Assembly: GCA_018105865.1 (NCBI GenBank)
Contig: CM030837.1
Location: 2,502,975-2,566,974, forward strand
Source of the DNA: Metaphire vulgaris
Lineage: Eukaryota > Annelida > Clitellata > Crassiclitellata > Megascolecidae
DNA length: 64,000 nucleotides
Direction: 5' to 3'
Position 1 is the first letter of the stretch. Each line of letters starts with the position of its first letter. This document shows, in pieces, positions 1 through 9,509 of this stretch. The position numbers were made by a program, and so were the translations under genes. A model generated the notes under the pieces. That model was not told where the DNA came from. It saw only the letters and a list, made by a program, of their open reading frames with translations, and ran no database searches.

Positions 1-229
1 CGTTTTACCCGTAAAGTTATATTTTCATTTCTCACTACTATAGCAAATTAGCAATGCAGTAATAGAAAAATAATATTGAGTAAAGTGTATTAGTATAACT
101 TGTACATCGCGTTCAGTTTGTCAGACAGCATGCATTTTACTTACTGAAAACATAAAGGAAATACAGATGACGTAATCTGACATCTTCAGTAATAAATCTA
201 TGAGGGTATCCAGTGTTTATCAACAAATT

Positions 230-700
230 TATAAACTTCCGGTTGCTCCGCCCACTGGTGGGCAGAAGCAGATTGTCTCTAATGGCGTCCTGTATAAATA
301 AATTTGTTTTGGATCAAAGTTTGTCGCCATACGCAAGTTCTTTGCCCCAAGAAGCAAAGTTGCGTTGCAGACTGAAGTTGGGATATGAATCATATGATGG
401 TGCTAGTAAGATTTTGCCTGATCCGTACGGAATTTCTGTTGGATGAACAGAGAACCCCTGTGTGTGGCCCGACTTACAGTTCGGCGATGTTTACTGTTAT
501 TTGATCGATACGCCGGGATCATTTACAAAGGAGTCGTTGAAGGCTTACAAATCACACTCTGTCGTGTAGTACATCGTACTACTACACATGCTACTATCAT
601 TATGGTGTTATGCCGAGATTGGTACATTATCTACAAAATTGATACAAAATTGATCCACCCATCGCTTGTTTACCTTAGCAACAGCGATTTTTTGCCCACC
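230..700 (+). pseudogene. Relic of a transposon-associated ORF (SWIM/YqaJ-type element protein, by motif memory)
   Basis: An open frame with ATG at 282 ends in TGA at 444-446, where the family usually has a Trp codon. The same frame reopens to a TAG at 567-569, so a nonsense change splits one conserved block. Readable motifs in order are DPYGISVG, WPDLQFGDVYCYLIDTPG and KESLKAYKS. I associate this block with multi-copy invertebrate and fish proteins that also carry SWIM zinc fingers and YqaJ-type exonuclease domains and that behave as transposable-element cargo. That assignment is from memory, and no nuclease domain is visible here. Downstream of 570 the frame is broken repeatedly. The copy cannot encode a full protein. 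Confidence 0.55.
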
Positions 701-764
701 AGCATAGATTAGTAACATAAATTTCACGACCATAGAGAGTGTTCTGGATACTCTCATAATCATA

Positions 765-828
765 ATGGCGTCCTCTGACTCCTCCAAGGACTCTTTGACC
801 GAGAAAGTTCTTCTGGTAAAGTTTTGTG
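765..828 (+). CDS. Candidate first coding exon of coiled-coil gene A
   Basis: The ATG at 765 has a good context (ATAATGG) and opens a short Ser/Asp-rich peptide (MASSDSSKDSLTEKVLL). Two donors are possible. GTAAAG at 816 is the better site but leaves phase 0, which gives an immediate stop when joined to the exon at 1837. A weak GTTTAA site at 829 leaves phase 1 and fits. With that choice, a Cys followed three residues later by VTD resembles the end of exon 1 of gene B (RCYTKVTD). This is a speculative exon; a transcript would decide it. Confidence 0.22.
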
Positions 829-1029
829 GTTTAACTTGAGCTCTAATGCCTGCTCATAGATAAATGATATCTACTAAATATTTTAAACAAGCCCATTCAT
901 GTCGGCTTAGGCTAGCTGACTGATTATCCTGATTCCTAAGTACTAGATCTGTCCTAATCTAAACATGCGTGCTATTTACAATGAATAGTTATCCCAATTT
1001 CTTAGCCCCTATTTCACTGTTGCCTCTCT

Positions 1030-1372
1030 ATAGTCTCTAGGAACGGATACGGGTTCACGAGTCCATGTACAGGTCCTTGTAGTACTTGTACCCGTAAACG
1101 CACCCGCGGGTACGGGTCCAAAATTCCAAATCCAAAAAACTCCAAATTCCAACCAAAGTCGGTTACGGGTACGGGTACGGGTACGGGTACACAGCTTACG
1201 GGTACGGGTCGGGTACGGGTATAGCGCTAGCGGGTACGGGTAGGGTAGGGTAAAAAAGTTTTTCCACGGGTACGGGTAGGGTATGCATTTTGCTGTACCC
1301 GCACATCTCTAGTATATATACTAGCCTATAGTATATATACTATATATAGTATATATATACTGTATATATTTA
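1030..1372. repeat. (GGTACG)n-rich segment followed by AT-rich palindromes
   Basis: From about 1030 to 1300 the sequence is dominated by degenerate GGTACG/TACGGG hexamers, partly in the opposite orientation near 1085-1105. It is followed by near-perfect TATATA palindromes up to 1372. The GGGTAC-rich core ending in CACATCTCTAG resembles the ends of hAT-type elements whose termini read TAGAGATG, but no target duplication is clear. No coding potential is seen. Confidence 0.6.
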
Positions 1373-1486
1373 TAAATTTATTGCTTTATTGCAGCTTTGA
1401 TCTCGAAATTTGAAGTTTTGACTGTAATCCTCTATAAGAATATTTCCCCTAGAGTCAACGCTCGTTGCCAAGATGCTGTTCCATCC

Positions 1487-1793
<307 letters not shown>

Positions 1794-1836
1794 TGATAGT
1801 CGATAATAAAACTGATGACTTGACGGTTTTCTCCAG

Positions 1837-2066
1837 GTGCAGACGTGACGGACCAAGAGCATATCCATTTCTGTTCGTCGCCCGTTCTCCGAGCGTCCAA
1901 GACTCAGCCTCATACGCGAGTCGCTCCGACGGCCATCCCCGTCTTTACGCGGTCGCCTTCGATACGAAAGGCTCAATGCTCGAAGGCTCAGCGCTCAATG
2001 TCCCTGGAGACAACCGGACGTCAGGCCTCGGAAAGCGACGGTCAAGGCTGCCCGTCTCCGACCGCC
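1837..2066 (+). CDS. Coiled-coil gene A, internal exon
   Basis: A pyrimidine-rich acceptor (TTTTCTCCAG, ending 1836) opens a GC-rich exon that enters in phase 1. It reads a basic, Ser/Thr/Pro-rich peptide with VTDQEH near its start, RSPSIRK and RSMSLETT in the middle and GCPSPTA at its end. The donor GTAAGA at 2067 leaves phase 0, which matches the phase-0 acceptor of the large exon at 9510. The composition suggests a disordered head before the coiled coil. The exon is inferred from splice signals, phase and base composition only. The intervening 7.4 kb is filled largely by transposons. Confidence 0.55.
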
Positions 2067-2110
2067 GTAAGAAAGAAAGCTGATTTCTCTCCACAAAACA
2101 CACAGATCAT

Positions 2111-2169
<59 letters not shown>

Positions 2170-2340
2170 TAACTTCTATAGCGCCACTATCATAATGCCC
2201 AGGGCATCAGCCGATGGTGCACCAGATCCAAATAGCATAAGAGCCAGGTCAAGCCAGAAGATCAGTCCGAAACGGCGGGAGGGCAATCTAAGTGGGATAA
2301 GCCAAGTCAAACAGATGTGTTTTGAGACCAGATCAGTGCT
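2111..2340 (-). repeat. (AATC)n and retroposon tail
   Basis: A run of AATC from 2111 to 2168 abuts TTCTATAGCGCC. Read on the minus strand this is GGCGCTATAGAA followed by (ATTG)n, the tail pattern seen at several other places in the window (for example 3070, 15705, 26260 and 47700). The following 170 bp has no open frame. Confidence 0.6.
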
Positions 2341-2369
2341 ACCCTGAATGGTATTAGACCTATCATGTA

Positions 2370-2562
2370 CAGTAGAACTTTGTTATAACGGACTCGGCTA
2401 TTGCGTATATTCATTACAGGGTACCGCAATGTACTGTCCCGTGTGGTGCGCTATCGTTTGGGATGGTATTAGATATAACGTTTCTCGAATATTACTGTAC
2501 GTACTAAACTTTAAAGAGCCGATAAGTGCGCTATATAATATAAGGAAGTTCTGCTCTGCTAT
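2370..2562 (+). mobile_element. Tigger-like MITE, partial
   Basis: It begins TA|CAGTAGAACTTTGTTATAAC, the same terminus as the complete copy at 30361-30725. A decayed opposite end (GAAGTTCTGCTCTG) is visible near 2562. The target duplication is not recoverable. Confidence 0.45.
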
Positions 2563-3050
2563 AGCAGGTCCGATTTAAGACTTTATATCAGTGGTTCTTA
2601 ACCTTTTTGCGATTACATTTACCCCCTGACACAAGTACAGTAGGGTAAACTAATGGAACCCTGGCCATCCATTACAATTCTGGCCACTTTTGAAATACTA
2701 CTTATGCGCGATAATTGTGCTTTGCGCATTAATGTCTTTGAAATATAGGCATTTTTTTCTGCGTTCTATTCGCCGAAAATATTTTAAATATTTTTGGTTT
2801 TGCTAATTTCGAGGTTTTTTCGTATCAAAGTTTGAGCATTTAGAAGTGAGTTTCAACAACATATTTGACAGAATAAACTTTTTCTAACTACATTTATGGT
2901 CGTTTAACGTCATTTATTATTACTGTAGCGCTTAAATTTTGTAAATATAACACTCTAGACTATTTGCTGAAAATTTTGAGGCATCCGATCGTCGACGGAG
3001 CGTTTGAGACCAGCGAAACTAACGTCTGTAAAAGTAAAAAAGTAAAAGTA

Positions 3051-4830
3051 AAAATCTCGTGGATTTCTATAGCGCCTTGGAAAGCAGCACAACAGTAGCT
3101 GCTTATTCTTAGGCGCTCAGCCTCTCTTAAAATAGCTATAGGAAAGGTGTGGGATCAGCCAGGCAATAGTCAATATCCGAAGGGCAGTGAGGCTAGGTTG
3201 TTACAGCTATGGCGGAAATGATTTAAGAAACAGGAAGGATTTAAGCTTAGACCTGAAGACTTGAGGAGATAGTGCAGGAATTATAGGAAATGAGGAATCA
3301 GATTTTATTGTTTTAAAGTGTCCAAGTGTGCGAAGGGAAGCTGGGATCGAGTTCCAGAGTTCAGGTGCAGCGTATGAGAAGGCACGATTGCAAATTTTCA
3401 GGGATGATTGATTTAGCGGGCGTGACAGAGTGAGATGAGATGACGAACGTGTGGGTCGAGGAGGCTGAGGGGCTAATAGTGACCTAAGGTAGACAGGTTT
3501 TGATGACTGAAGTGAGCTATGTGTAAGTGTTATTATCTTATATTGGATACGTTCAGTTATTTTAAGCCAATGTAATGATTTTAGTATGGGGAAATATGGG
3601 AGAATTTAGGTGACTTAGTAACAGCACGAGCAAGTGCATTTTGTATTGATTGCAATTTGTTGATAGAGGCTTTGGGAAGGTTATAGTAGAGGGAGTTACA
3701 ATAATCTAATTTGGAGTGGACTATTGAAGTGGCAATTGTGGAGGCAGTTTTAGTATCTAGGCAAGGACGTAGGCGCGAAGGTCACGAATATGAACATAGC
3801 AGGCTTTTGATAATTGGGAAATTTGTGATTCAAGTTTAGAAAAGAATCAAATTTGAATCCTAGATTTCTAGCAGTTGGAACAGGGATTATTGTGGTGTCA
3901 GAAGCCAAAACTAGTTTAGGATTGTCAATTTTTTTGAGTTGTTGGGGTAGTCAATTAAAAGAAACTCTGTCTTAGAAGGGTTAAGAGCGAGGAGATTAGA
4001 TGACATCCAAGCAGAGATTGATGAGAATGCAGATTCAAGCTCAATAATAGAAGCATTGAATGAAAGAGGTGAGAAGGAAAAGAATAGCTGAGTGTCATCA
4101 GCATAGAGTTGGTGATTTAAATTGAGGGAATTGATTAAAGATGAGAGTGGTGTGGTGTAAAGGCTGAACAGTACAGGCCCAAGAACAGATCCTTGAGGCA
4201 CTCCAAAATCTACAGCGTGAGATAGAGAAATTTGGCTAAGACAGGACACTTGAAAAGACCGGGATTTAAGATAAGATGAAAACCAGTTGTGAGCTATTTC
4301 AGATATTCCAAACCAAAGAGAGTCGTTCGAGCAGAATTTTGTGATCTATAGTATCAAATGCAGCAGAGAGGTCAAGAGACAAAGGCCAGTAACTTGTCGG
4401 AGACCGATTGCGTTAAGAGTCTATCATGAATGTAGGCGAACGGTTTCAGTTGAGTGATGTTTAGTGTAGGCAGACTGATGAGCATTATATAGCGAGTTAT
4501 TTGAAAGGTGTTCGGTCAGTCTGGAAAGCACAATTTTCTCAGTAAGTTTTGATAGAAGTGAAAGATTTGAGATGGGGCGATAGTTATTAAGATCTTCTCT
4601 GTCAAGACCAGGCTTTTTAGGAGAGGAGTGACAAAAGAGTTTTGAATGAAGATGGGAAAGTGCCTGAGGTAAGAGAGAGGTTAATGATTCTAGTTATGAT
4701 AGGCGTAAGCACGATGGCACACTGTTTGAGTAAAGAAGTAGGTATGGGATCTAGATCACATTGTTTGTTTGGCAAGGATAGTAGAAGTTTGGATACCTCT
4801 TCTTCAGTTCTTCTTCTGTCTGTTTAATAC
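3051..4830 (-). mobile_element. 5'-truncated non-LTR retrotransposon, L2/CR1-like
   Basis: On the minus strand this holds a decayed reverse transcriptase and a 3' region ending in GGCGCTATAGAAATCC and a TTTTAC-rich tail near 3051. The tail pattern and the sequence around the catalytic box fit the CR1/L2 group. It is inserted in the internal part of the pogo-like transposon, so it is younger than that element. The 5' half with the endonuclease is missing. Confidence 0.8.
3911..4720 (-). pseudogene. Reverse transcriptase fragment of the non-LTR element
   Basis: From 4720 downward the minus strand reads NNYRPISNLSLLSKLTEKIV and, after frame changes, GVPQGSVLGPVLFSLYTTPL and the catalytic box YADDTQLFFSF. 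These are conserved RT fingers and palm motifs, with YADD as the active site. The intact piece is 3911-4249; stops and frameshifts separate it from the N-terminal part. Function lost. Confidence 0.85.
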
Positions 4831-5565
4831 AAATCTGGTCGAAATTTTACATAATTCTGGCCAGTTTGCCCAGCTCAGGGTTGGTGTTCTTATTGCCAGA
4901 ATTAGTTTAAACGCAAACAGTATGCACTTGGTGATGTGATAATAGCAAATGTTTGCTTATATACATGTTTGCTTATATACATGTACATGATGATTATGAT
5001 TTATATTTACAATAGATAATTCAATACTTTTTATCCCTTGTGCCAGTTTGCTTATTTTCCTATTAGCCTATTAAAAAATTTCCTACTATTTTGGCATGTC
5101 AGTTATATTTATCAAGTATGGGATACTTCATGGTCAGTGTATTATGTAGGCCTCATAGGGGGGAAATTCCATCCTGAAACCTCAATCCCCAGATCCCAAC
5201 ACCGACACAAATTTTTGCATTGAACTGAGTCTCTTCCCCTCCAGCCAAGTCAATCCTCCAAAGGCCTCGAGTCTTACTTGTTTTCTGGCAGCTAAGCTTG
5301 GAATGACCTGGTCTTTTGTGGATGGATTTGAAGTACCATCAATTGATACCCTTGAGTATTAGAAATGATGCTATAGAAGTGCATAATTATTATTATTATT
5401 TATTATTAAAATGAAATATGTAAGAATTTGTTTTAGTACTGATTGTTACAGATTTTACAGCAATCACTTGTCTTGATTTTATAGGATTTTTGCATCTATC
5501 TCTAACATTTTATTATGGGTAAACATAAGATGAACAGCCATTCTCTAGACTGATATCACCTGCTC

Positions 5566-6686
5566 TATGGAAAACCATAAGCAGAAGTGCCAAGCAGATG
5601 CTGAGCAAACTGTGAGATCTAATGAGAAAGGAAACCAACATTCAGCCACTGAATTGTTAGACAGAAATATGTCATCAGGCGAGCATTTTAAAATGAAACA
5701 TTGCTCTGCAGAATGATGAATCAAAATGAGCAATCCATGACAATACAATTGGCAAGTGGCAAATGTGAACCATCTCCAAACTGTGATCTGATTGAGTTAT
5801 TGGAGATGTGCACTACTGCTAATCGACTTGATTGTGTTGACCAAAGTTTCACAGACGTTGCGTTGATGAAACATGACTTCGAGATGGAAAAAATGATTGA
5901 GAGAACACTACAAACATTTCCATTCCAGAATAGTTCTTATCCTGGTGACCCAGACGGTGATGTTTTACCATATCCTTCCAACGTCACTTGTCACAGCAAA
6001 AGATCACTGAAATCAAATCAAAAACACTTCTTTCTGCTTACTTCCAAAGAAGCCTATGAGGAGAAGCAGAAGGAAAGGCTTAATAGAATTCTGAAAGAGA
6101 ATCAAAAACAAGAAAGACTCATAGTTAGAAATAAAAACAGTTGAAGAACACTGGTAAAATTATGCAGACAAATAAGGAACGACTAAATAAGATTCCAAAA
6201 GAGAATCAATTGGAAGACAGTCTAAGAATAAAATGCCAAGAGGATGCAAATAATTCAAAAGCCTGCATTGCACCTATTCTGCAGCAAAGCAAAGATGAAT
6301 CATCAACACAGATCAGCAAAGATTTTAAGAAACCACTGATGACGGATGAGACTACAAAAGAGCAAAGAAAAGTCAAGCCAGAATTAAAAATTACAGATAA
6401 ACAAGTTGGCAAAGTGAACCAATATAGCGGAAACTGTCAGGCAGCACATTCAAGTGTGTATACTTCTGGATGTCAAGAAAGGAAATCAAAAAAGAGAATG
6501 AGTTGCAGTAGTACAACTAGGCCTAGTAGGAATCAGCACAAGTCTGACTGTTGCTTTATTTGTGGTGAATCTGAAACTGATCAGCCAACAGAAGAATGGA
6601 TTCAGTGCAGTGACTGTTTTTCATGGGTTCATGAAGAGTGTGCTAATGTTGAGAACAATATATTTGTTTGTGAAAAGTGTGTATAG
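5566..6686 (+). pseudogene. PHD-finger tail of a pogo/Tigger-type transposase, broken
   Basis: An ATG at 5566 runs 45 codons to two TGAs. Translation resumes in another frame at about 5704, and again after a frame change near 6141. The second part has the LLTSKEAYEEKQ and lysine/glutamate-rich block that lies between catalytic core and tail in pogo-like transposases. The last part ends in a Cys/His cluster (CCFICGE, WIQCSDCFSWVHEEC, CEKC) with PHD/zf spacing, a common transposase C-terminus in aquatic invertebrates. No DDE motif is present upstream. The spacing from both terminal repeats fits an internally decayed autonomous copy. Confidence 0.7.
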
Positions 6687-7256
6687 GCCTAATGTTCTTT
6701 GGTTGTATGCCAAAACATTTCTACTAAAATGTTTCTCTAAATTGATATTTATTATAATTAGTTTAGTCTGCTTTTTCTTCTTGCTGCGAGTTGTAAGACC
6801 TGATGTAATTTTTAGAGTAGCTCTAGATCAGAACTTCTAAGAACAGTTGCACTAATAAATTAGCATTAAAATTTTAAGCTTGTTCTCACAGAGACTCTTT
6901 GGACTGCATATACCTACACCAAATGTTTTATATCTTCAAAACCTGAAGTTAGTTATGAATACTGTAGTTGTGTTTTTAAATGGGCAATGACAGCCTCTAT
7001 GATAGTCAATGAAAGCTGTTTGATTATTATTTTCAGCTGAGCTGACATCTAGTTTATTAAATAGGCCTAGTTAGGCTATTAATTGTTTTCAGAATTTTAT
7101 TAAATATAAAATTAATGAATATTATATATTCTTGTAGCCTACTGTAGGTTAAATGCAAGACAAGTTCACTTAATGCAGCTGTTTTGTTGATCATAAATGA
7201 TTATTTTACACAAAAATTTTGTCCAAAAAACGCATTTAATCCAATTTTCAGTACCC

Positions 7257-7324
7257 ATAGTTCTTGTAAGTATGATTAAGTGGGTTTCCAATAGTTCTTG
7301 TAAGTATGATTAAGTGGGTTTCCA
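7257..7324. repeat. Tandem duplication, 2 x 34 bp
   Basis: Two adjacent near-identical copies of ATAGTTCTTGTAAGTATGAT plus 14 bp. It lies inside the pogo-like element, immediately before the hAT-like MITE. Confidence 0.9.
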
Positions 7325-7329
7325 TAGTG

Positions 7330-7761
7330 CATGGAGCAGAACAACTTGAACAAGATCACGTCAAATACAGAAACAAGTCTACACCTGAATCTGCATGTTC
7401 TTAGATCTCCTTGCCTCACGGACCCCTTTTAAAGATCGGAAATTTCTCGCGGGCCACCTGAAAATTGAGAAAAATCATGGCAAGCAAAAAATTTCATCGC
7501 GTGTGATATTCGTTCCTCCCCAGTGCCCCGACAAGCAAAAAGGGGCGTCACCTTATTTAATTGTGCTGCTTGCTCTAAAACATGTTGGGTCCGGGCACCC
7601 AAGGGAGGGTTAACCCCAAACTCACCCATGGCTACGCCACTGACATGGAAAATATATATATAATTTTTATTAGCGTTTTTTAAGAATTTGCCGCGGCTAC
7701 TAGGCACTAGCCCCTCTCGCGGACCACTTTTGGTCGGCAGACCACTGGTTGAGAACCACTG
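7330..7761. mobile_element. hAT-like MITE with 8-bp target duplication CCATAGTG
   Basis: The right end reads GGTTGAGAACCACTG, the classical hAT terminus. CCATAGTG is present both at 7322-7329 and at 7762-7769. The left terminus is poorly preserved, so the left border rests mainly on the duplication. Interior GC-rich sequence includes CGCGGACC-type motifs often found inside hAT ends. Inserted in the pogo-like transposon. Confidence 0.5.
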
Positions 7762-8609
7762 CCATAGTGGATCATTCAAATTTTACAATGGTAATTTGAC
7801 ATCGCTTCGATAAAAGAGCTTGCTAAAATATTATGCTCTAATCCTGGCCACATGGCCAGAATTGAAATAATGTGGCCAGGAAATTGTGAATTTCTCGTTT
7901 TGCCGTTTTTATTCTTTTAAAAATAGAATTTTATACATTTTGTGACTTTAAAAAGCATTTTTAGTAAATTTGCCGTCCGTTTCATGATATTATAGCGCAA
8001 AATTGGATTAAAATTGTACAGACAACTGGTTTGGAGCTTTCAAACATTTAAGGTGGCCAGGATTCCATTAGTTTACCCTATAAGAGAACGCGAAGTACCC
8101 CCTACCAGCCTACAGTACCTTATATGAGGACAAAAGCTTATGCTCGGTAATATATTGAAAAATTAATTATCAACTGCGACGTACTTCTGTCACAGATTGT
8201 GCGCAAACAAGAAAGTGGGATATTTCTTTTACCATTTCTAATTGGTTAGCAAAAATTTCTAAGGTGTCATGCAGTGCGTGCATGCAGTGCATCTTAGCAG
8301 CAGGCAGTGCATGCATGATACCCCGAGACATCTGGGTGTCCGATATAACTGCATCAGTTGAAACCCAATTATCTTAATTAATTAACTCAGGCAAGATTCA
8401 AATGAACTAGGCCTATTAAAAAATCACACAAAGTTCATCCTGTTTCATAATAGGTTTGAATTTCCTTTCCGATAAACCTTATAATGTGAAACAAACAGCC
8501 ATTTAGCATCCGCTTTTCTCGTATCGCTTTCCTGCTGCACTGCTGAAAACCCTGGAACTTTCCTTTCCTTTCCTCTGTCTGTTAGTGCTTCCATTTCAAT
8601 CGACTGAAT

Positions 8610-8874
8610 CAGTGCCGGATTGAGCACCGCGGAGGCCCATAGGCAGTCAAACTTTTGGGGTCCCACCTGGGGCCAGGCCCCTAATGTCTACTAGAACGCC
8701 ATTGAAGTGTAAACATTATTGTATGTCGTCAGCGTCGTCACGTGCCTTTCGCATAGCGCTATTCTTAAGAATAAGTAAGTAAAAAATTTCTTTCGTCACT
8801 GTCTTGTGGGGCCCCTAAAAGTAGCGGGGCCCATAGGCAGTTGCCTACTCTGCCTAATGGGTAATCCGGCACTG
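8610..8874. mobile_element. hAT-like MITE, termini CAGTGCCGGATT, TSD GACTGAAT
   Basis: The left end CAGTGCCGGATT and right end AATCCGGCACTG are inverted repeats. GACTGAAT occurs at both 8602-8609 and 8875-8882 (8/8). The 265-bp interior has no coding capacity. Confidence 0.9.
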
Positions 8875-8962
8875 GACTGAATGGAAACTCATCTTCAGTT
8901 GACGCTGCTCATTTTGCCCAGTGTGTAAGATTTCTCTGGTATTGACCCAATGAAAACGCGCA

Positions 8963-9100
8963 CTGTTTATAAAAACTTATAATGATAACAAAAACTTATA
9001 ATGATAATAAAAATGCATAGTGATAATAAAAATGCATAATGAGAATAAAAATTTCATAATGATATTAAAATGCATAATGATAATAAAATTGTGTAATGAT
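8963..9100. repeat. Degenerate tandem repeat, about 18-bp unit
   Basis: Six to eight imperfect units of the form ATAATGATAATAAAAATG follow one another, suggesting a decaying minisatellite. Confidence 0.75.
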
Positions 9101-9340
9101 CAGTGTCGTATTTAGACATGTTCTACACGTTCCATGGAACAGAGGCCCCCACACATAGGGACCCACCACATTGTAGAAGAAGACCTTTATTTTCCCGTCA
9201 AAAATTTTCTTGCGTTAAGCGCGCCACTGCTATATATTTCTTCCCCCCCGGGCGCCAGATAAGGATGGACGGATAGCCGGGCAGGGTCCCGAGGACATTT
9301 GAAACAGGGCCCTCACACAATCCCTTAAATACGGCCCAGG
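9101..9340. mobile_element. hAT-like MITE, decayed
   Basis: The left end CAGTGTCGTATTTAG and right TTAAATACGGCCC form an imperfect inverted repeat around a GC-rich core. No convincing target duplication remains. Confidence 0.45.
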
Positions 9341-9411
9341 CAATGGTAGTAAAAGTGTGCGATGATAGAAGTGCACGATGTCATGGCATTCTTAATTTCT
9401 TTAGCAGTCAT

Positions 9412-9491
9412 TTAACCCCTTAACTGGGGATCCCGGATATATCCGTCCATTTTACATTGAGTTACAGTTAAATACACGGTTAAGGGGTTAA
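9412..9491 (-). mobile_element. 80-bp TTAA MITE, copy 1 (inverted relative to the others)
   Basis: TTAA at 9412-9415 and 9488-9491 flank a 72-bp core with inverted ends CCCCTTAAC(T/C)G. The TTAA target and CCC-starting ends fit the piggyBac superfamily. It ends 18 nt before the inferred acceptor of the large gene A exon. Confidence 0.9.
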
Positions 9492-9509
9492 TATCATTGC
9501 GGTTTGCAG

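Larger units (their letters stand above)
2643..8078 (+). mobile_element. Nested 5.4-kb pogo/Tigger-like DNA transposon
   Basis: The termini are inverted repeats. GGGTAAACTAATGGAACCCT continues to 2667 on the left, and the complement is read at 8054-8078 on the right, with one mismatch in 25. Each end is flanked by TA (2641-2642 and 8079-8080), the target site of the Tc1/mariner/pogo group. Subterminal CTGGCCA motifs recur at both ends (about 2661, 2680, 7850, 7871 and 8054) and inside (4858). The only transposase-like coding sequence left is a broken PHD-finger tail (5566-6686); I see no DDE core. Inside lie an antisense L2/CR1-like retrotransposon (3051-4830) and a hAT-like MITE (7330-7761). 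The element occupies the big intron of gene A. Confidence 0.8.

Noticed and set aside
1837..2066. Joining 765-815 (GTAAAG donor) directly to this exon
   Set aside because: Phase 0 to phase 1 creates an immediate stop. Only the weak donor at 829 or an unseen exon would work.
6562..6840. Hydrophobic frame overlapping the PHD block
   Set aside because: Out-of-frame shadow of the Cys/His cluster, which carries the recognisable motif.
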